Shown here one piece after another: positions 54,776 through 64,000 of a stretch of 64,000 bases of DNA. The notes below the pieces were generated by a model, which saw only the letters and a program-made list of their open reading frames with translations, did no database searches and was not told the DNA's origin. The stretch lies in assembly GCF_031501865.1 (NCBI RefSeq), contig NZ_JARRCW010000001.1, positions 2,687,001-2,751,000 of the forward strand, read 5' to 3'. A program made the position numbers and the translations under genes. The stretch's first letter is position 1, and every line of letters begins with the position of its first letter. Origin of the DNA: Pseudovibrio sp. M1P-2-3 (GTDB lineage: Bacteria > Pseudomonadota > Alphaproteobacteria > Rhizobiales > Stappiaceae).

Positions 54776-55405
54776 ATGTCTTTGGAACTTTGGGCGGTGT
54801 TTGCGCTCTCCAGTATTGTGCTACTCGTTATCCCCGGCCCAACGGTAATAATGATAATTAGTTATGCGCTGGGGCAAGGAAGGCATACGGCTTCTTTCTG
54901 TGTAACGGGCACGGCCCTTGGCGACCTGTTAGCGATGACCCTTTCCCTTATGGGGGCCGGTACGATTTTGGTGACATCCCCTGATCTGTTTATGTTCCTC
55001 AAGTTCGTTGGTGCTGCCTATCTTGTCTGGTTGGGTCTTAGGATGTGGCGTATCAAGCCAATCTCTCCAGGTGATATTCAAGGAATAACACTGAAAACAA
55101 CACGCTCTCACATCTTCACCAATTCATTTCTAGTGACGGCGTTCAACCCGAAATCAATCATCTTCTTTACCACCATTGTGCCCCAGTTCATTGACCCGAC
55201 CGGCGATATTTTTCTGCAATTTTCCCTGTTGGAAATGACATTTATTAGTTTGGCGGTCATCAATAATTGCAGCTGGGCCTATTTAGCGGGAACAATGCGT
55301 AAAAAGCTTCAAAATATCAGCACCTTACACCTCATAAACCGTATAGGTGGGAGCTTTCTCATTTGTGCAGGCGTAATCATTGCCACTCTTCAAAAAGGTT
55401 TCTGA
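54776..55405 (+). CDS. LysE/RhtB-family exporter, array member 3
   Basis: Paralogue of 209 residues. PGPTVIMIISYALGQGRHTAS, then TALGDLLAMTLSLMGAG and FLVTAFNPKSIIFFTTIVPQFID are nearly the same as in member 4. It follows member 2 after 228 bases that hold no gene. Confidence 0.88.
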   Translation: MSLELWAVFALSSIVLLVIPGPTVIMIISYALGQGRHTASFCVTGTALGDLLAMTLSLMGAGTILVTSPDLFMFLKFVGAAYLVWLGLRMWRIKPISPGDIQGITLKTTRSHIFTNSFLVTAFNPKSIIFFTTIVPQFIDPTGDIFLQFSLLEMTFISLAVINNCSWAYLAGTMRKKLQNISTLHLINRIGGSFLICAGVIIATLQKGF

Positions 55406-55532
55406 CCAAGATCTTTTAGATGCAATTTCCGTAAGTTGTTTCCAGCACTTATCGCCCTGCCATCCCCCATCTCGCCTTCTGCGCATATTCGTGTATTATC
55501 CTGCAAAACAAGCATAACTTTAGGGAAAACGA

Positions 55533-56162
55533 ATGTCATTCGAGCTTTGGTCAGCGTTTGCAGTGTCCTGCATTGCCGTTCTCATCATTCCCGGACCAAC
55601 GGTGATCATGATTATCAGCTACGCACTTGGACAGGGAAAACAAACGGCCCCCGCAAGTGTTTCAGGCTCGGCCGTTGGCGACTTTGTTGCCATGACTGTG
55701 TCTCTTATGGGAGCTGGTGCGCTTCTGGCAACGTCCGCCACACTCTTTACCATTCTCAAGCTATTGGGCGCTGCTTACCTTGTGTGGCTGGGGATCAAGA
55801 TGTGGCGCTCCCAGTCCTTTGCTCTTTCAAATATTCAAGGGATCACGCAAAAGACCTCCAACTATCGTGTTTTCCGCAGCACTTTTGTAGTGACGGCTCT
55901 GAACCCCAAGTCGATAATGTTCTTTACCGCATTCGTGCCCCAGTTCATTGATCCGCATGGGGATTTATTTACCCAGTTTGCCATTTTGGAGGCAACTTTT
56001 GTGGGGCTTGCCATTTTGAACAGTCTCATCTGGGCGCATATGGCAGCTGGCATGCGCGGAAAAATGGGCGGCGGCAAGTCACTGCGCTATGTGGGCAAGG
56101 TGGGGGGCTCTTTCCTGATTGGTGCCGGTCTTTTGACAGCAACCGTGCAACAACGCCTTTGA
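55533..56162 (+). CDS. LysE/RhtB-family exporter, array member 4
   Basis: Paralogue of 209 residues. MSFELWSAFAVSCIAVLIIPGPTVIMIISYALGQGKQTAPASVSGSAVGD (split over residues 1-50) and VVTALNPKSIMFFTAFVPQFIDPHGDLF are the family core. It is followed after 36 bases by a VOC-protein gene on the same strand, the only close partner in the array. Confidence 0.88.
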   Translation: MSFELWSAFAVSCIAVLIIPGPTVIMIISYALGQGKQTAPASVSGSAVGDFVAMTVSLMGAGALLATSATLFTILKLLGAAYLVWLGIKMWRSQSFALSNIQGITQKTSNYRVFRSTFVVTALNPKSIMFFTAFVPQFIDPHGDLFTQFAILEATFVGLAILNSLIWAHMAAGMRGKMGGGKSLRYVGKVGGSFLIGAGLLTATVQQRL

Positions 56163-56198
56163 GCCGTCTTTAAACACACAATTTTTGAGGGAAAGCTC

Positions 56199-56564
56199 AT
56201 GTCCATTATTGGCCTAGACCATATACAAATTGCAATGCCCAAGGGTGAGGAAGAAAAGACCCGCCACTTTTACGGCCAAACTCTCGGTTTTGAAGAGGTG
56301 GACAAGCCTGCGGAAATACGCGGGCGCGGCGGTGCCTGGTTTCAGGCGGGGCCTGTAAACCTCCACGTTGGTGTTCAGGAGGACTTCGTTCCTGCCCGAA
56401 AGGCCCATCCCGGTTTTCTGGTGGAAAGCCTCTCCGACATGGAGGCCAAGCTTGAAGCGGGGGGCTACGAGTTTGCCCATGAAAAACAGATAAAGGGTTA
56501 TAGGCGTTTGTTTACCGAAGACCCCTTTGGCAACCGTATTGAACTTATGGAAAAGTTGGCCTAA
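56199..56564 (+). CDS. VOC-superfamily protein
   Basis: Small glyoxalase-fold protein of 121 residues. IIGLDHIQIAMPKGEEEKTRHFYGQTLGFEEV, AWFQAGPVNLHVGVQEDF, KAHPGFLVESLSDM and LFTEDPFGNRIELMEKL give the usual metal-site His/His/Glu positions. It probably shares a transcript with LysE member 4. A role in resistance or detoxification is inferred. Its stop overlaps the converging HEPN/RES gene by four bases. Confidence 0.85.
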   Translation: MSIIGLDHIQIAMPKGEEEKTRHFYGQTLGFEEVDKPAEIRGRGGAWFQAGPVNLHVGVQEDFVPARKAHPGFLVESLSDMEAKLEAGGYEFAHEKQIKGYRRLFTEDPFGNRIELMEKLA

Positions 56565-58030
56565 ATGAAAGTTGCCAATCCCTTTAAAAATGGGTTCTCT
56601 TCGTTCTTATTATGCGTGCGTACGACTGGAGTGGGCCTTGTCTCAATCCTGACTGCCTCTACCACATGAACTTCTATTGTTTCCGCATTTAAGGATAATG
56701 TTTCAATACGGTCATCAATATCGTGATTGACTGACATTCTTAGTCTTACCCCAGCAGTTCCAAGTTGATTTCCAATCTCGTCACTCATTTTAAATTCACT
56801 TGGAAGCTCCTCAATCACTTGAATGTCTTCCCCTGCCCCTTCGTGTAGAGTACGCACCCGAATCTCTGTTCCTTTTGGAATATTCAGTTTCTTGCAACGG
56901 GAAGCTTTATGAAATAAAACGACGTTCGTTCCACTACTAGTCACTTGAGCTGATGGATATATAATTCCATCAAGGGCAACTTTTCCTTCTGTTGCCAAGA
57001 AGTCCGCAATAGCTTGAGTTGTAAGGTACTCAGATTCTTGATCATCGGGCATTATGGGCATAGTCATACGTTTGCAAAGCTTTTTCAGAAACGTCATTCG
57101 CCCTATTCGGTAAGCGTAATCTGGATCAAATAGACTCCCTGTCTCTTGGATATTTTCAAGAGCGGTTAAGTCCAATAACTTTATAGGGCGAGTTATGTCA
57201 AAACATGCAGCGGTAGTTTTACTTCCAACGGGTGGTCGAACTTCGGCCAGTGCTGTTCCCACACTCGTTGCCCCATAAAATACTGCAATTCCTCGCGAAT
57301 TCATTCGTCCAGAACTAGCCAAATGAGAGGGAGGGGCTCCCAGCTCTAGGTCAGGCCGTTTTAAGGAGTTTATTAAGGTTTCTTCTTTCTGAAAAACGCG
57401 CGCACGAAATAAATGAGTATACTTCGTGCATGGTCCTGCATCGACAATGAGAGGGTGCCCATTATAAGTTCTCATTTCATCGAGTGTATCGAACAAGTTA
57501 CGGAGCTGCTTAGTAGCAGATTGACTGAAGAAACGAGATTCAGTTTTAATTGTTTTTTCAAATCGTCTCCACTCTTCCTGCCACTCTTTATCTCCCGGCG
57601 CTATTTGCTCATAGTAAGCATCTGAAGAGAATTCACCTTCTTCACCTATTTCTTCCATGCAGGAAATATAGTGTTTTGCTGCCAAAATGCCCTGAATATC
57701 TATGGCAGCTTCTTTGGGAACCTGTGCCTCATCCATAATTGCATCAATTATAGGTACTCCTTCACGGTGCCATACGTAGGTGCTCTCCTTATCATTGATC
57801 AGTATAGTCTCCCATGGTTCGGGCTCATTGTTTGTGCGCAAAAAGTGTTTAGTGAATGCCGCTCCAATGAATTCAGATAGATTTCCCATCGAAATGACCA
57901 AATCCTGACTTTCGCAATATTCGCATTGACCCGTTAACTGCGCTTTTTCAATATGGTCACGCAGGAATATTTCACTGACACAGCCAACACAGATCTGTTT
58001 GTTTTCAAATTTCTGTGCCTCGTCACACAC
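56561..58030 (-). CDS. HEPN/RES-type protein, putative NAD-degrading toxin
   Basis: Protein of 489 residues. The N-terminus has two Cys pairs of a zinc-ribbon type (CVGCVSEIFLRDHIEKAQ and GQCEYCESQDLV), the start of the HEPN/RES N-terminal domain. A helical part follows to about residue 190. The RES domain then has LFRARVF (Arg), FYGATSVGTALAEVRPP (Glu), and DGIIYPSAQVTSSGTNVVLF (Ser), the Arg-Glu-Ser set of RES-family NAD+ phosphorylases. G+C is clearly lower than in its neighbours, suggesting transfer. GTG 58030 has GGGGAG nine bases upstream; the frame runs open to TTG 58171. No antitoxin gene adjoins. Confidence 0.75.
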   Translation of the reverse strand: MCDEAQKFENKQICVGCVSEIFLRDHIEKAQLTGQCEYCESQDLVISMGNLSEFIGAAFTKHFLRTNNEPEPWETILINDKESTYVWHREGVPIIDAIMDEAQVPKEAAIDIQGILAAKHYISCMEEIGEEGEFSSDAYYEQIAPGDKEWQEEWRRFEKTIKTESRFFSQSATKQLRNLFDTLDEMRTYNGHPLIVDAGPCTKYTHLFRARVFQKEETLINSLKRPDLELGAPPSHLASSGRMNSRGIAVFYGATSVGTALAEVRPPVGSKTTAACFDITRPIKLLDLTALENIQETGSLFDPDYAYRIGRMTFLKKLCKRMTMPIMPDDQESEYLTTQAIADFLATEGKVALDGIIYPSAQVTSSGTNVVLFHKASRCKKLNIPKGTEIRVRTLHEGAGEDIQVIEELPSEFKMSDEIGNQLGTAGVRLRMSVNHDIDDRIETLSLNAETIEVHVVEAVRIETRPTPVVRTHNKNEENPFLKGLATFI

Positions 58031-58189
58031 TATAAAATTCTCCCCAAAATATGAAAAAGTTACAAACCCTTGATTAACTGACCACTTATGAAGTGCTAAG
58101 GAATCTAAAACACGAATACATAAATAAAAATGCACGCCCAGCTTAAAGATGAACGTGCATTTGGGATACAAAAAACGATGATCCTCGGT

Positions 58190-58852
58190 CTACTGCATAG
58201 GAGTGAGGATGATTTCCACGCGGCGGTTTGCGGCACGTCCGGCTGCTGTGTTGTTGGAGGCAATCGGGTTTGTCATACCGTAGCCAACTGACGACAGGCG
58301 CTGCGGTGCAATTCCCTGATTCATCAGGTAAGCACTGACGACTTGCGCGCGGCGCTGGGAAAGCTCCAGATTGTGCTGGGCAGAACCGGTGTTGTCCGTG
58401 TGGCCGACCACGTTCAAGCGAGTACGGTCGAACTTCTTACCAACCAAGGCAACAGAGGTGAGCACCTGCATGGCGCGTGGGCTGAGAGCCACCTGATCCA
58501 CACCGAAGGTGATTTCATTGGGCATGACCAGAACAATCTGGTTGCCGGCACGGCGAACGGAAACGCCGGAGGCCTGCAACTGCTGGCGTAGTTGTGCTTC
58601 CTGACGGTCCATGTAATTGCCGATACCGCCGCCCACAAGGCCACCAGCGGCAGCGCCGATCAAAGCGCCTTCAACACGCTTGTCAGACCCACCGGCAATT
58701 GCCCCAATAACAGCACCAGTGGCCGCACCAATACCCGCACCACCGGCTGTTTTGGAGATCTGGGACTGACCCGTATAAGGGTTCGTCGTTGTGCAAGCTG
58801 CAAGCGATAGCATTAAAACAGCGGCCGAAGGGACGCGCAGCGCTCTTATCAT
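58190..58852 (-). CDS. OmpA-family lipoprotein with glycine-zipper
   Basis: Outer-membrane lipoprotein of 220 residues. The signal ends in lipobox LAAC (Cys about 20). Residues 35-85 are a glycine zipper (GGAGIGAATGAVIGAIAGG, ALIGAAAGGLVGGGIGNYMD). The C-terminal OmpA domain binds peptidoglycan: FGVDQVALSPRAMQVL, LNVVGHTDNTGSAQHNLELSQRRAQVVSAYL and GYGMTNPIASNNTAAGRAANRRVEI (split). It ties the outer membrane to the wall. ATG 58852 follows AAGG. Confidence 0.92.
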   Translation of the reverse strand: MIRALRVPSAAVLMLSLAACTTTNPYTGQSQISKTAGGAGIGAATGAVIGAIAGGSDKRVEGALIGAAAGGLVGGGIGNYMDRQEAQLRQQLQASGVSVRRAGNQIVLVMPNEITFGVDQVALSPRAMQVLTSVALVGKKFDRTRLNVVGHTDNTGSAQHNLELSQRRAQVVSAYLMNQGIAPQRLSSVGYGMTNPIASNNTAAGRAANRRVEIILTPMQ

Positions 58853-59097
58853 TTTACTAGCCTTTATACTCAAACCAATTGAGAGGCGAGCGCCATACCC
58901 CGGCTGCCCGCAAGAATAAATAGTGGTCCGATAGAAAATGCAGCAGCCTGACTTTACAAGCGTTCACCGTGCAATCTGTGAGGAATTCCACTGAAATTGA
59001 AGAAATATAAACCTCTTGCCCCAGTTCTACACCGGCCCTGCCGCATTCCCCTCCTATCATCGCCACTAAATAGACACAAAGGATTCTTTTAGAACCC

Positions 59098-59721
59098 TTA
59101 GGCGGTGCGCGCTATCCCTCCGGTTTTCAGGATGAAGTCAATAACGGCGTTCAGCCCCCTGCCTCTCTTCAAGTCTGTAAACTCGAAGGGTTTTCCAGAG
59201 CGGGCCTGCTCTGCATCCCGCTTCATCACATCAAGATCGGCACCAACATGCGGCGCTAGATCAGATTTATTGATCACTAAGAAGTCGGAGCGAGAGATAG
59301 CCGGTCCGCCTTTGCGCGGAATTTCCTCTCCCTGACACACCGAGATCACATAGACTGAGAGGTCGGCTAGGTCCGGTGAAAAGGTGGCGGCAAGATTATC
59401 GCCCCCAGATTCGATCAGGACCATATCCAGATCGGGAAACCGCTGGTTCAAAGTGTCGATGGCTTGAAGATTGATGCTGGCGTCTTCCCTGATCGCCGTA
59501 TGCGGGCAACCACCTGTTTCCACGCCTACAATGCGATCAGCGGAGAGTGCTTGAGAGCGCACCAGCGCTTCGGCATCTTCTTTTGTGTAAATATCATTGG
59601 TAACCACGGCGATGGAATAATCATCCCGCAACGCTTTGCAAAGCTGCTCTGTGAGTGTGGTTTTACCCGATCCAACGGGTCCGCCAATTCCAATGCGCAA
59701 GGGGCCGAATGATGCACTCAT
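59098..59721 (-). CDS. ureG: Urease accessory GTPase UreG
   Basis: SIMIBI GTPase of 207 residues that powers nickel delivery into urease. P-loop [13 protein letters not shown], the metal-site motif [17 protein letters not shown] with Cys-Pro-His, [20 protein letters not shown] and the base motif [12 protein letters not shown] are all present. Its start overlaps the ureF stop by four bases. It is the last gene of the urease operon. Confidence 0.97.
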   Translation of the reverse strand: MSASFGPLRIGIGGPVGSGKTTLTEQLCKALRDDYSIAVVTNDIYTKEDAEALVRSQALSADRIVGVETGGCPHTAIREDASINLQAIDTLNQRFPDLDMVLIESGGDNLAATFSPDLADLSVYVISVCQGEEIPRKGGPAISRSDFLVINKSDLAPHVGADLDVMKRDAEQARSGKPFEFTDLKRGRGLNAVIDFILKTGGIARTA

Positions 59722-60401
59722 GATTTATAGATCCTGGTTCTTAGGAGTTCGTGGGCCATGCTGGCAATATCGGAAATAATCGCCGCCCCGCCCAGATCAT
59801 CCAGTGTTTTGTCTTTAGTGTCCTGCACCAGCCTCGCAATTTTGGGCTCCAGCGCATGGAGAAGTTTAAGCCCCTCACTTTGGCCCAGCGGCATGTGGCG
59901 CACTAACATGGACACCAGATTGGCAATGAACGCTTGTACAAATGCCCCTGCTGCCGCCTCTAACGGTATGCCTTTGTGCGCCGTCACCACCCCCGCAGCA
60001 ACGGGCAAAGCCACAGGCCCCGACGTTAAGAGAGGGGGAAGCTCGTCTATCCACGCTTCTGCCGCACTCAAAAATGCAGACCCTTGGAACGCGGTTTCCT
60101 GATAACGCTCTTTGCTGGGGGCCATGGCAAGGGCCAGATCATTGACCTGACGGACCTCCTCCCACTCCCCTTTTGAAGCCGCCCGCCATGTTTGGCAAAG
60201 CATGATCACATCATTGTGGCCGCTGCCGTGAAACAGCAACGCTTCCAGCCATGCCTCTGCCGATGTGCGCTCATGAACCTTTCCCAAATGCACAGCAGTT
60301 TCCAGCCCGTGACTATAGGAAAACGCACCGATGGGAAACGCTGGCGAAAGCCACGTTTGCAGTTGCAAGAGTGCATTGAGGGAGAGGCCCGTCTCACTCA
60401 T
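59718..60401 (-). CDS. ureF: Urease accessory protein UreF
   Basis: All-helical protein of 227 residues that forms the UreD-UreF-UreG activation complex. [24 protein letters not shown] is the UreF signature (split over residues 14-36), and the C-terminal [20 protein letters not shown] is family-like. ATG 60401 overlaps the end of ureE by eight bases, which fits coupled translation; an upstream start would run through ureE. Confidence 0.95.
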   Translation of the reverse strand: MSETGLSLNALLQLQTWLSPAFPIGAFSYSHGLETAVHLGKVHERTSAEAWLEALLFHGSGHNDVIMLCQTWRAASKGEWEEVRQVNDLALAMAPSKERYQETAFQGSAFLSAAEAWIDELPPLLTSGPVALPVAAGVVTAHKGIPLEAAAGAFVQAFIANLVSMLVRHMPLGQSEGLKLLHALEPKIARLVQDTKDKTLDDLGGAAIISDIASMAHELLRTRIYKS

Positions 60402-60864
60402 GAGTATGCCCGTGGGCGTGGTGGTGGCCTTGCTTATGATAGGCCCCGCGAACCGGCGTGAATCGCTCTTCAACGGGATTCACTGCCGCGCCTAGGCCCT
60501 CCAGCATATCCTTGATCACATGATCGCGGACAATGAGAATACGAGCGGGCTCGATTTGCGCGGACAAATGCCGGTTTCCCAAGTGCCAGCACAGCTGCAT
60601 GTGGTGCAGGGTGTCCTTTGCCTTCACTTCAAAAAGAGGTTCTACAACCGCTTCAATGCGGATACCTCTACCATCTTCAAGAACCAGTACATCTCCGTGC
60701 CCAAGCGCCGCCGCGTGTTCCAGTTCCACCAGCACTTCTTCCCCGCTTTGCGCGATCAGAACTTTGCGGCGCAAGTGACGTTCATGGGAGGCCAGTTCCA
60801 TTGAGGCGATGACTTTCAAGCCATGCGCCTCCTCCGCTCGTTTATAGTCTCGTGATACATGCAT
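60394..60864 (-). CDS. ureE: Urease accessory nickel chaperone UreE
   Basis: Nickel-binding protein of 156 residues. The N-terminal domain has SHERHLRRKVLIAQSGEEV and ALGHGDVLVLEDGRGIRI. The C-terminal domain has MQLCWHLGNRHLSAQIE with the dimer-site His. The tail [14 protein letters not shown] is a histidine-rich nickel store. Its ATG overlaps the ureC stop (TGATG). Confidence 0.95.
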   Translation of the reverse strand: MHVSRDYKRAEEAHGLKVIASMELASHERHLRRKVLIAQSGEEVLVELEHAAALGHGDVLVLEDGRGIRIEAVVEPLFEVKAKDTLHHMQLCWHLGNRHLSAQIEPARILIVRDHVIKDMLEGLGAAVNPVEERFTPVRGAYHKQGHHHAHGHTHE

Positions 60865-62576
60865 CAGAACAAGAAGTACCTTTGTGCCATGGGAACCACA
60901 TCCGCCGGTTCACAGGTGAGCAACTCGCCATCGGCCCGCACTTCATAGGTTTCCGGATCCACCTCCATATGCGGCATGGCATTGTTATGGATCATGGAAG
61001 CCTTGGAAATGCCGGAGCGGGTGTTGGAGACCGCCACCATTTGCTTTTCAACCCCGAGCTTTGCAGCAAGGCCGTCATTCAAAGCTGCGTTGCTGACAAA
61101 TGTCACCGACGAGTTTGAAACGCTCTTGCCGTATGCGCCAAACATGGGACGGTAATGCACGGGTTGGGGTGTGGGGATCGAGGCATTGGGATCGCCCATC
61201 ACGGCCGTTGCAATGGTGCCGCCCACCAGAACCATATCCGGTTTCACGCCAAAGAATGCCGGAGACCACAATACCAGATCAGCCCGTTTACCCACTTCAA
61301 TGGAGCCGATTTCCTTGGAAAGGCCGTGAGCAATAGCAGGGTTGATGGTGTACTTGGCAATGTAGCGTTTCACCCGCTCATTGTCATTGTCACCCGTCTC
61401 GCTCGGTAAAGCGCCGCGCTGGCGTTTCATCTTGTCTGCTGTCTGCCAAGTGCGGATAAGCACCTCGCCCACACGGCCCATGGCCTGACTGTCGGAGGAG
61501 ATGATGGAAAACGCCCCCATGTCATGCAAAATGTCTTCCGCCGCAATGGTTTCCTTACGGATACGGCTTTCTGCAAAGGCTATGTCCTCTGGAATGTCAG
61601 CGTCCAGATGGTGGCAAACCATGAGCATATCCAAGTGCTCGGCAACCGTGTTGTTGGTGTAAGGACGTGTTGGGTTGGTGGAAGATGGCAGGACGTTGGA
61701 GAGCCCGCAAATCTTGATGATGTCCGGCGCATGGCCGCCCCCTGCTCCTTCAGTATGGAAGGAATGGATGGTGCGCCCTGCAAAAGCCTCTATGGTGTTT
61801 TCAACGAAACCGCTTTCATTGAGCGTATCCGTGTGGATCATCACCTGAACATCATGCTGGTCGGCAACGCGCAAGCACGTATCAATGGCCGAGGGGGTCG
61901 TCCCCCAATCTTCATGGAGCTTCAACGCGCTAGCCCCGCCCAGCACCATTTCTTCAAGTGCTTTTGGATGGGATGCATTTCCCTTGCCAGCGAATGCCAA
62001 ATTCATGGGGAATGCATCTGCGGCCTGAATCATGCGGCCAATGTGCCACGGGCCCGGTGTGCAGGTTGTGGCCAAAGTGCCGTGGGCTGGGCCGGTGCCG
62101 CCGCCAAGCATGGTGGTTATGCCCGAAGTGAGAGCTTCTTCAATTTGCTGCGGGCAGATGTAATGGATATGGGCATCCATGCCGCCAGCTGTGAGAATTT
62201 TGCCCTCAGCTGCAATTGCCTCTGTTCCCGGCCCGATGACGATGTTCACGTCGTCCTGCGTATCTGGATTTCCAGCCTTACCGATGGCGGCAATGCGCCC
62301 ATCCCGCAAGCCCACATCAGCCTTAAAAATGCCCGTGTGGTCCACGATCAGTGCGTTGGTGATGACTGTATCAACTGCGCCATCTGCCCTTGAGAACTGG
62401 CTTTGCCCCATGCCATCGCGAATGACTTTGCCGCCACCAAATTTCACTTCTTCCCCGTAGTGGGTCAGGTCGTGTTCTACCTCAATAAAAAGTTCGGTGT
62501 CGGCAAGGCGTACTTTGTCGCCCACGGTGGGGCCGAACATGTGAGCGTAAGCTGCCCGTGAAATGTTTTTCGCCAT
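60864..62576 (-). CDS. ureC: Urease alpha subunit UreC
   Basis: Catalytic subunit of urease, 570 residues, which splits urea into ammonia and carbamate with two nickel ions. Seen are [14 protein letters not shown] (two metal His), [14 protein letters not shown] with the carbamylated Lys, [25 protein letters not shown] and the flap Cys in [12 protein letters not shown]. The length equals the usual value. It lies two bases behind ureB in the operon. Confidence 0.98.
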   Translation of the reverse strand: MAKNISRAAYAHMFGPTVGDKVRLADTELFIEVEHDLTHYGEEVKFGGGKVIRDGMGQSQFSRADGAVDTVITNALIVDHTGIFKADVGLRDGRIAAIGKAGNPDTQDDVNIVIGPGTEAIAAEGKILTAGGMDAHIHYICPQQIEEALTSGITTMLGGGTGPAHGTLATTCTPGPWHIGRMIQAADAFPMNLAFAGKGNASHPKALEEMVLGGASALKLHEDWGTTPSAIDTCLRVADQHDVQVMIHTDTLNESGFVENTIEAFAGRTIHSFHTEGAGGGHAPDIIKICGLSNVLPSSTNPTRPYTNNTVAEHLDMLMVCHHLDADIPEDIAFAESRIRKETIAAEDILHDMGAFSIISSDSQAMGRVGEVLIRTWQTADKMKRQRGALPSETGDNDNERVKRYIAKYTINPAIAHGLSKEIGSIEVGKRADLVLWSPAFFGVKPDMVLVGGTIATAVMGDPNASIPTPQPVHYRPMFGAYGKSVSNSSVTFVSNAALNDGLAAKLGVEKQMVAVSNTRSGISKASMIHNNAMPHMEVDPETYEVRADGELLTCEPADVVPMAQRYFLF

Positions 62577-62578
62577 GT

Positions 62579-62890
62579 TTACCCCTCCACCTTGTCAAGA
62601 TGTTTAATCTGGAAACCTGTGATGTTTCGCGTGCCGCCAAAGGGGATCAAGGTCACTTCCCGCGCTTGCCCCGGTTCAAACCGCACAGCAGTTCCCGCGG
62701 CAATATCCAGCCGCATCCCCTCTGCTTTTTCACGGTCAAACTGCAAAGCACCATTTACCTCAAAGAAGTGATAGTGACTGCCCACCTGCACGGGCCTGTC
62801 GCCACAGTTGGCAACGGTGAGTACCAGAGTTTTGCTGCCCTTGTTGAGCTCAATATCGCCAGAGGCGGTAATAACTTCACCTGGAATCAT
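62579..62890 (-). CDS. ureB: Urease beta subunit UreB
   Basis: Structural subunit of 103 residues. [18 protein letters not shown] is the standard start, and [15 protein letters not shown] and [17 protein letters not shown] are the conserved core. It lies 11 bases after ureA. Separate A and B subunits are the usual bacterial arrangement. Confidence 0.97.
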   Translation of the reverse strand: MIPGEVITASGDIELNKGSKTLVLTVANCGDRPVQVGSHYHFFEVNGALQFDREKAEGMRLDIAAGTAVRFEPGQAREVTLIPFGGTRNITGFQIKHLDKVEG

Positions 62891-62901
62891 GGTTGGCCTT
62901 C

Positions 62902-63204
62902 CTAGCGAATGGGTTCATGAACTGTGACCAGCTTTACGCCGTCGGGAAATGTGGCTTCCACCTGAATGTCGTGGATCATCTCCGGCACGCCTTCCATCAC
63001 CTGATCTCTGGTGATCACATGGGCACCGGCTTCCATGAGGTCTGCAACCGTGCGCCCATCGCGCGCGCCTTCCACGACAAAGTCTGTAATGATGGCAATC
63101 GCTTCGGGGTGGTTCAGCTTCACACCGCGCTCCAGGCGGTTACGGGAGACAATGGCCGCCATGGCAATAAGCAGCTTGTCTTTTTCTCTTGGCGTTAAAT
63201 TCAT
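62902..63204 (-). CDS. ureA: Urease gamma subunit UreA
   Basis: Structural subunit of 100 residues. [40 protein letters not shown] and [23 protein letters not shown] (split) are hallmarks. ATG 63204 follows TAGGAG and gives the usual length; an open frame to 63243 is not needed. The 84-base gap from ureD could hold an internal promoter. Confidence 0.97.
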   Translation of the reverse strand: MNLTPREKDKLLIAMAAIVSRNRLERGVKLNHPEAIAIITDFVVEGARDGRTVADLMEAGAHVITRDQVMEGVPEMIHDIQVEATFPDGVKLVTVHEPIR

Positions 63205-63288
63205 TCTTACTCCTAAAGCACAATTTATAAAAACTGCGCTCAATCATGCAGTTATGCGATGAAGCCTTTCGGCAAATTTTCTCAGCTT

Positions 63289-64000
63289 TTAAGAATTCCA
63301 AAGTTTGGGCAAGGGCGTGCCACCACGCATTGCTTGCAGGAAAGGAACAAGACTTCGCCGGAGGGATATACCGTCTGCAGCCGCCAGTCGCGCCGTCGTT
63401 TTTCCGTTAAACACGCTCACGCCAAACGAGAGATCTGGTGCCTTGGGTTTTATGCTTGAAAGAAGCGTTTCCATCTGCTCATCGTCTTCAGGCCCTACAT
63501 AAAGAACCGAGGCGAATGCACGGGCGCCATCAAGTACGGCTGCCTTGCCGGAACTTTCATAGATCGCTCCCCCCAAATCCAGATCTTCCCCATGGATCAA
63601 CCGCTCGCCCTTAAATATCCGCCAGCGATCCTTCAAAGAGCCCTGCTCCACGGTCTCCCCCATAGCTTGCCTTCCCAAAAGAAAGGCTTCAACAGCCAGA
63701 AAGCGGGCGCTCGGGTGCATATAGACGCTCAACTCTCGCTTGAGAGCGGAATTGTTATAGGCGATGGTTTCCTGTGGCAGCCAGTGAAGGTCTGCCCCCT
63801 CGCCCACTTTAAGAACGGTGGAGACAGTTGCCACGCCGCCGTTGGATTTATAAAGCTTCTCACAGGCCTGCGTGGTCACATCCACACAGGTGTTATCGCC
63901 TGCCTCCAGCTGCCAGTGCAGCGCATCCCCTCCGGTAATTCCACCGCTGGTATTGATGAGTACGGCCTCTGCCCGCTCGCCATAGACTCTCGGAAAACGG
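63289..64000 (-). CDS. ureD: Urease accessory protein UreD, 5' part beyond window
   Basis: Partial gene. In frame to the window edge it reads RFPRVYGERAEAVLINTSGG, then ITGGDALHWQLEAGD, TQACEKLYKSN and ETIAYNNSALKRELSVYMHPSARFLAVEAFLLGRQAMGE (split), all typical of UreD/UreH, the scaffold of the activation complex. A GTG at 63885 is internal and not the true start. It is the first visible gene of the ureDABCEFG operon, whose promoter lies outside. Confidence 0.93.
   Translation of the reverse strand, partial: RFPRVYGERAEAVLINTSGGITGGDALHWQLEAGDNTCVDVTTQACEKLYKSNGGVATVSTVLKVGEGADLHWLPQETIAYNNSALKRELSVYMHPSARFLAVEAFLLGRQAMGETVEQGSLKDRWRIFKGERLIHGEDLDLGGAIYESSGKAAVLDGARAFASVLYVGPEDDEQMETLLSSIKPKAPDLSFGVSVFNGKTTARLAAADGISLRRSLVPFLQAMRGGTPLPKLWNS

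Noticed and set aside
61524-62393. A 289-codon open frame antisense to ureC
   Set aside because: ureC is unmistakable, and the opposite frame is an effect of its codon use.

Overview
The window reads as chromosomal DNA of a marine-type alphaproteobacterium at roughly 50% G+C. The main clue is the core-gene order methylmalonyl-CoA epimerase - DUF1467 - proS - lolC/E - lolD on the minus strand, a conserved alphaproteobacterial neighbourhood, together with an Irr-type Fur regulator and the short alphaproteobacterial ProRS. A Hyphomicrobiales/Stappiaceae relative (Pseudovibrio-like) would fit, but the genus is a guess from gene content.

Layout. 1-5 kb: secreted LprI-like protein, tRNA-Lys, lolD, lolC/E, proS. 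5-14 kb: a block that splits the proS/DUF1467 neighbourhood. It holds a candidate small RNA, a LysE exporter, an RND efflux pump with its adaptor and a divergent TetR regulator (twin operators visible), a DoxX protein, a LysR regulator and irr. A broken second copy of the DUF1467 3' end lies beside irr. 14-24 kb: epimerase, sugar kinase, AGE-type epimerase, small enzymes, and a TetR-controlled oxidoreductase with three matching operators. 22-31 kb: Na+/H+ antiporter, nagA, GDSL autotransporter esterase, CPBP protease, an HxlR - nitronate monooxygenase - thioesterase operon and a YegD-like Hsp70. 31-46 kb: accessory genes: a UDP-glucose-dehydrogenase homologue without its usual catalytic motifs, a TrxB-like flavoprotein, a desaturase, glycerate kinase, a secreted PKD/beta-helix-like protein, an MFS pump with a histidine-rich tail, a pair of paralogous sulfotransferases, and fadH with a divergent TetR gene and twin operators. 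46-58 kb: a 73-residue CTERM-like surface protein, a MauG-type di-haem protein, a LysR/haloalkane dehalogenase pair, a methylisocitrate-lyase-like enzyme, an intergenic repeat family, four tandem LysE/RhtB exporters, and a HEPN/RES-type putative NAD-degrading toxin of lower G+C. 58-64 kb: an OmpA-like lipoprotein and the urease operon ureDABCEFG on the minus strand, with ureD cut by the window end.

Functional links. The urease genes overlap or nearly touch and should work as one transcript that hydrolyses urea with nickel. The histidine-rich MFS protein 20 kb away is a possible nickel exporter. Three TetR genes sit next to short palindromes that repeat in their own and their neighbours' control regions, so local regulation is directly readable. 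I found no CRISPR array, no transposase and no complete prophage. The most unusual items are the HEPN/RES protein, the degenerate dehydrogenase, the LysE array, the di-haem protein with its small surface-protein neighbour, and the irr insertion scar.
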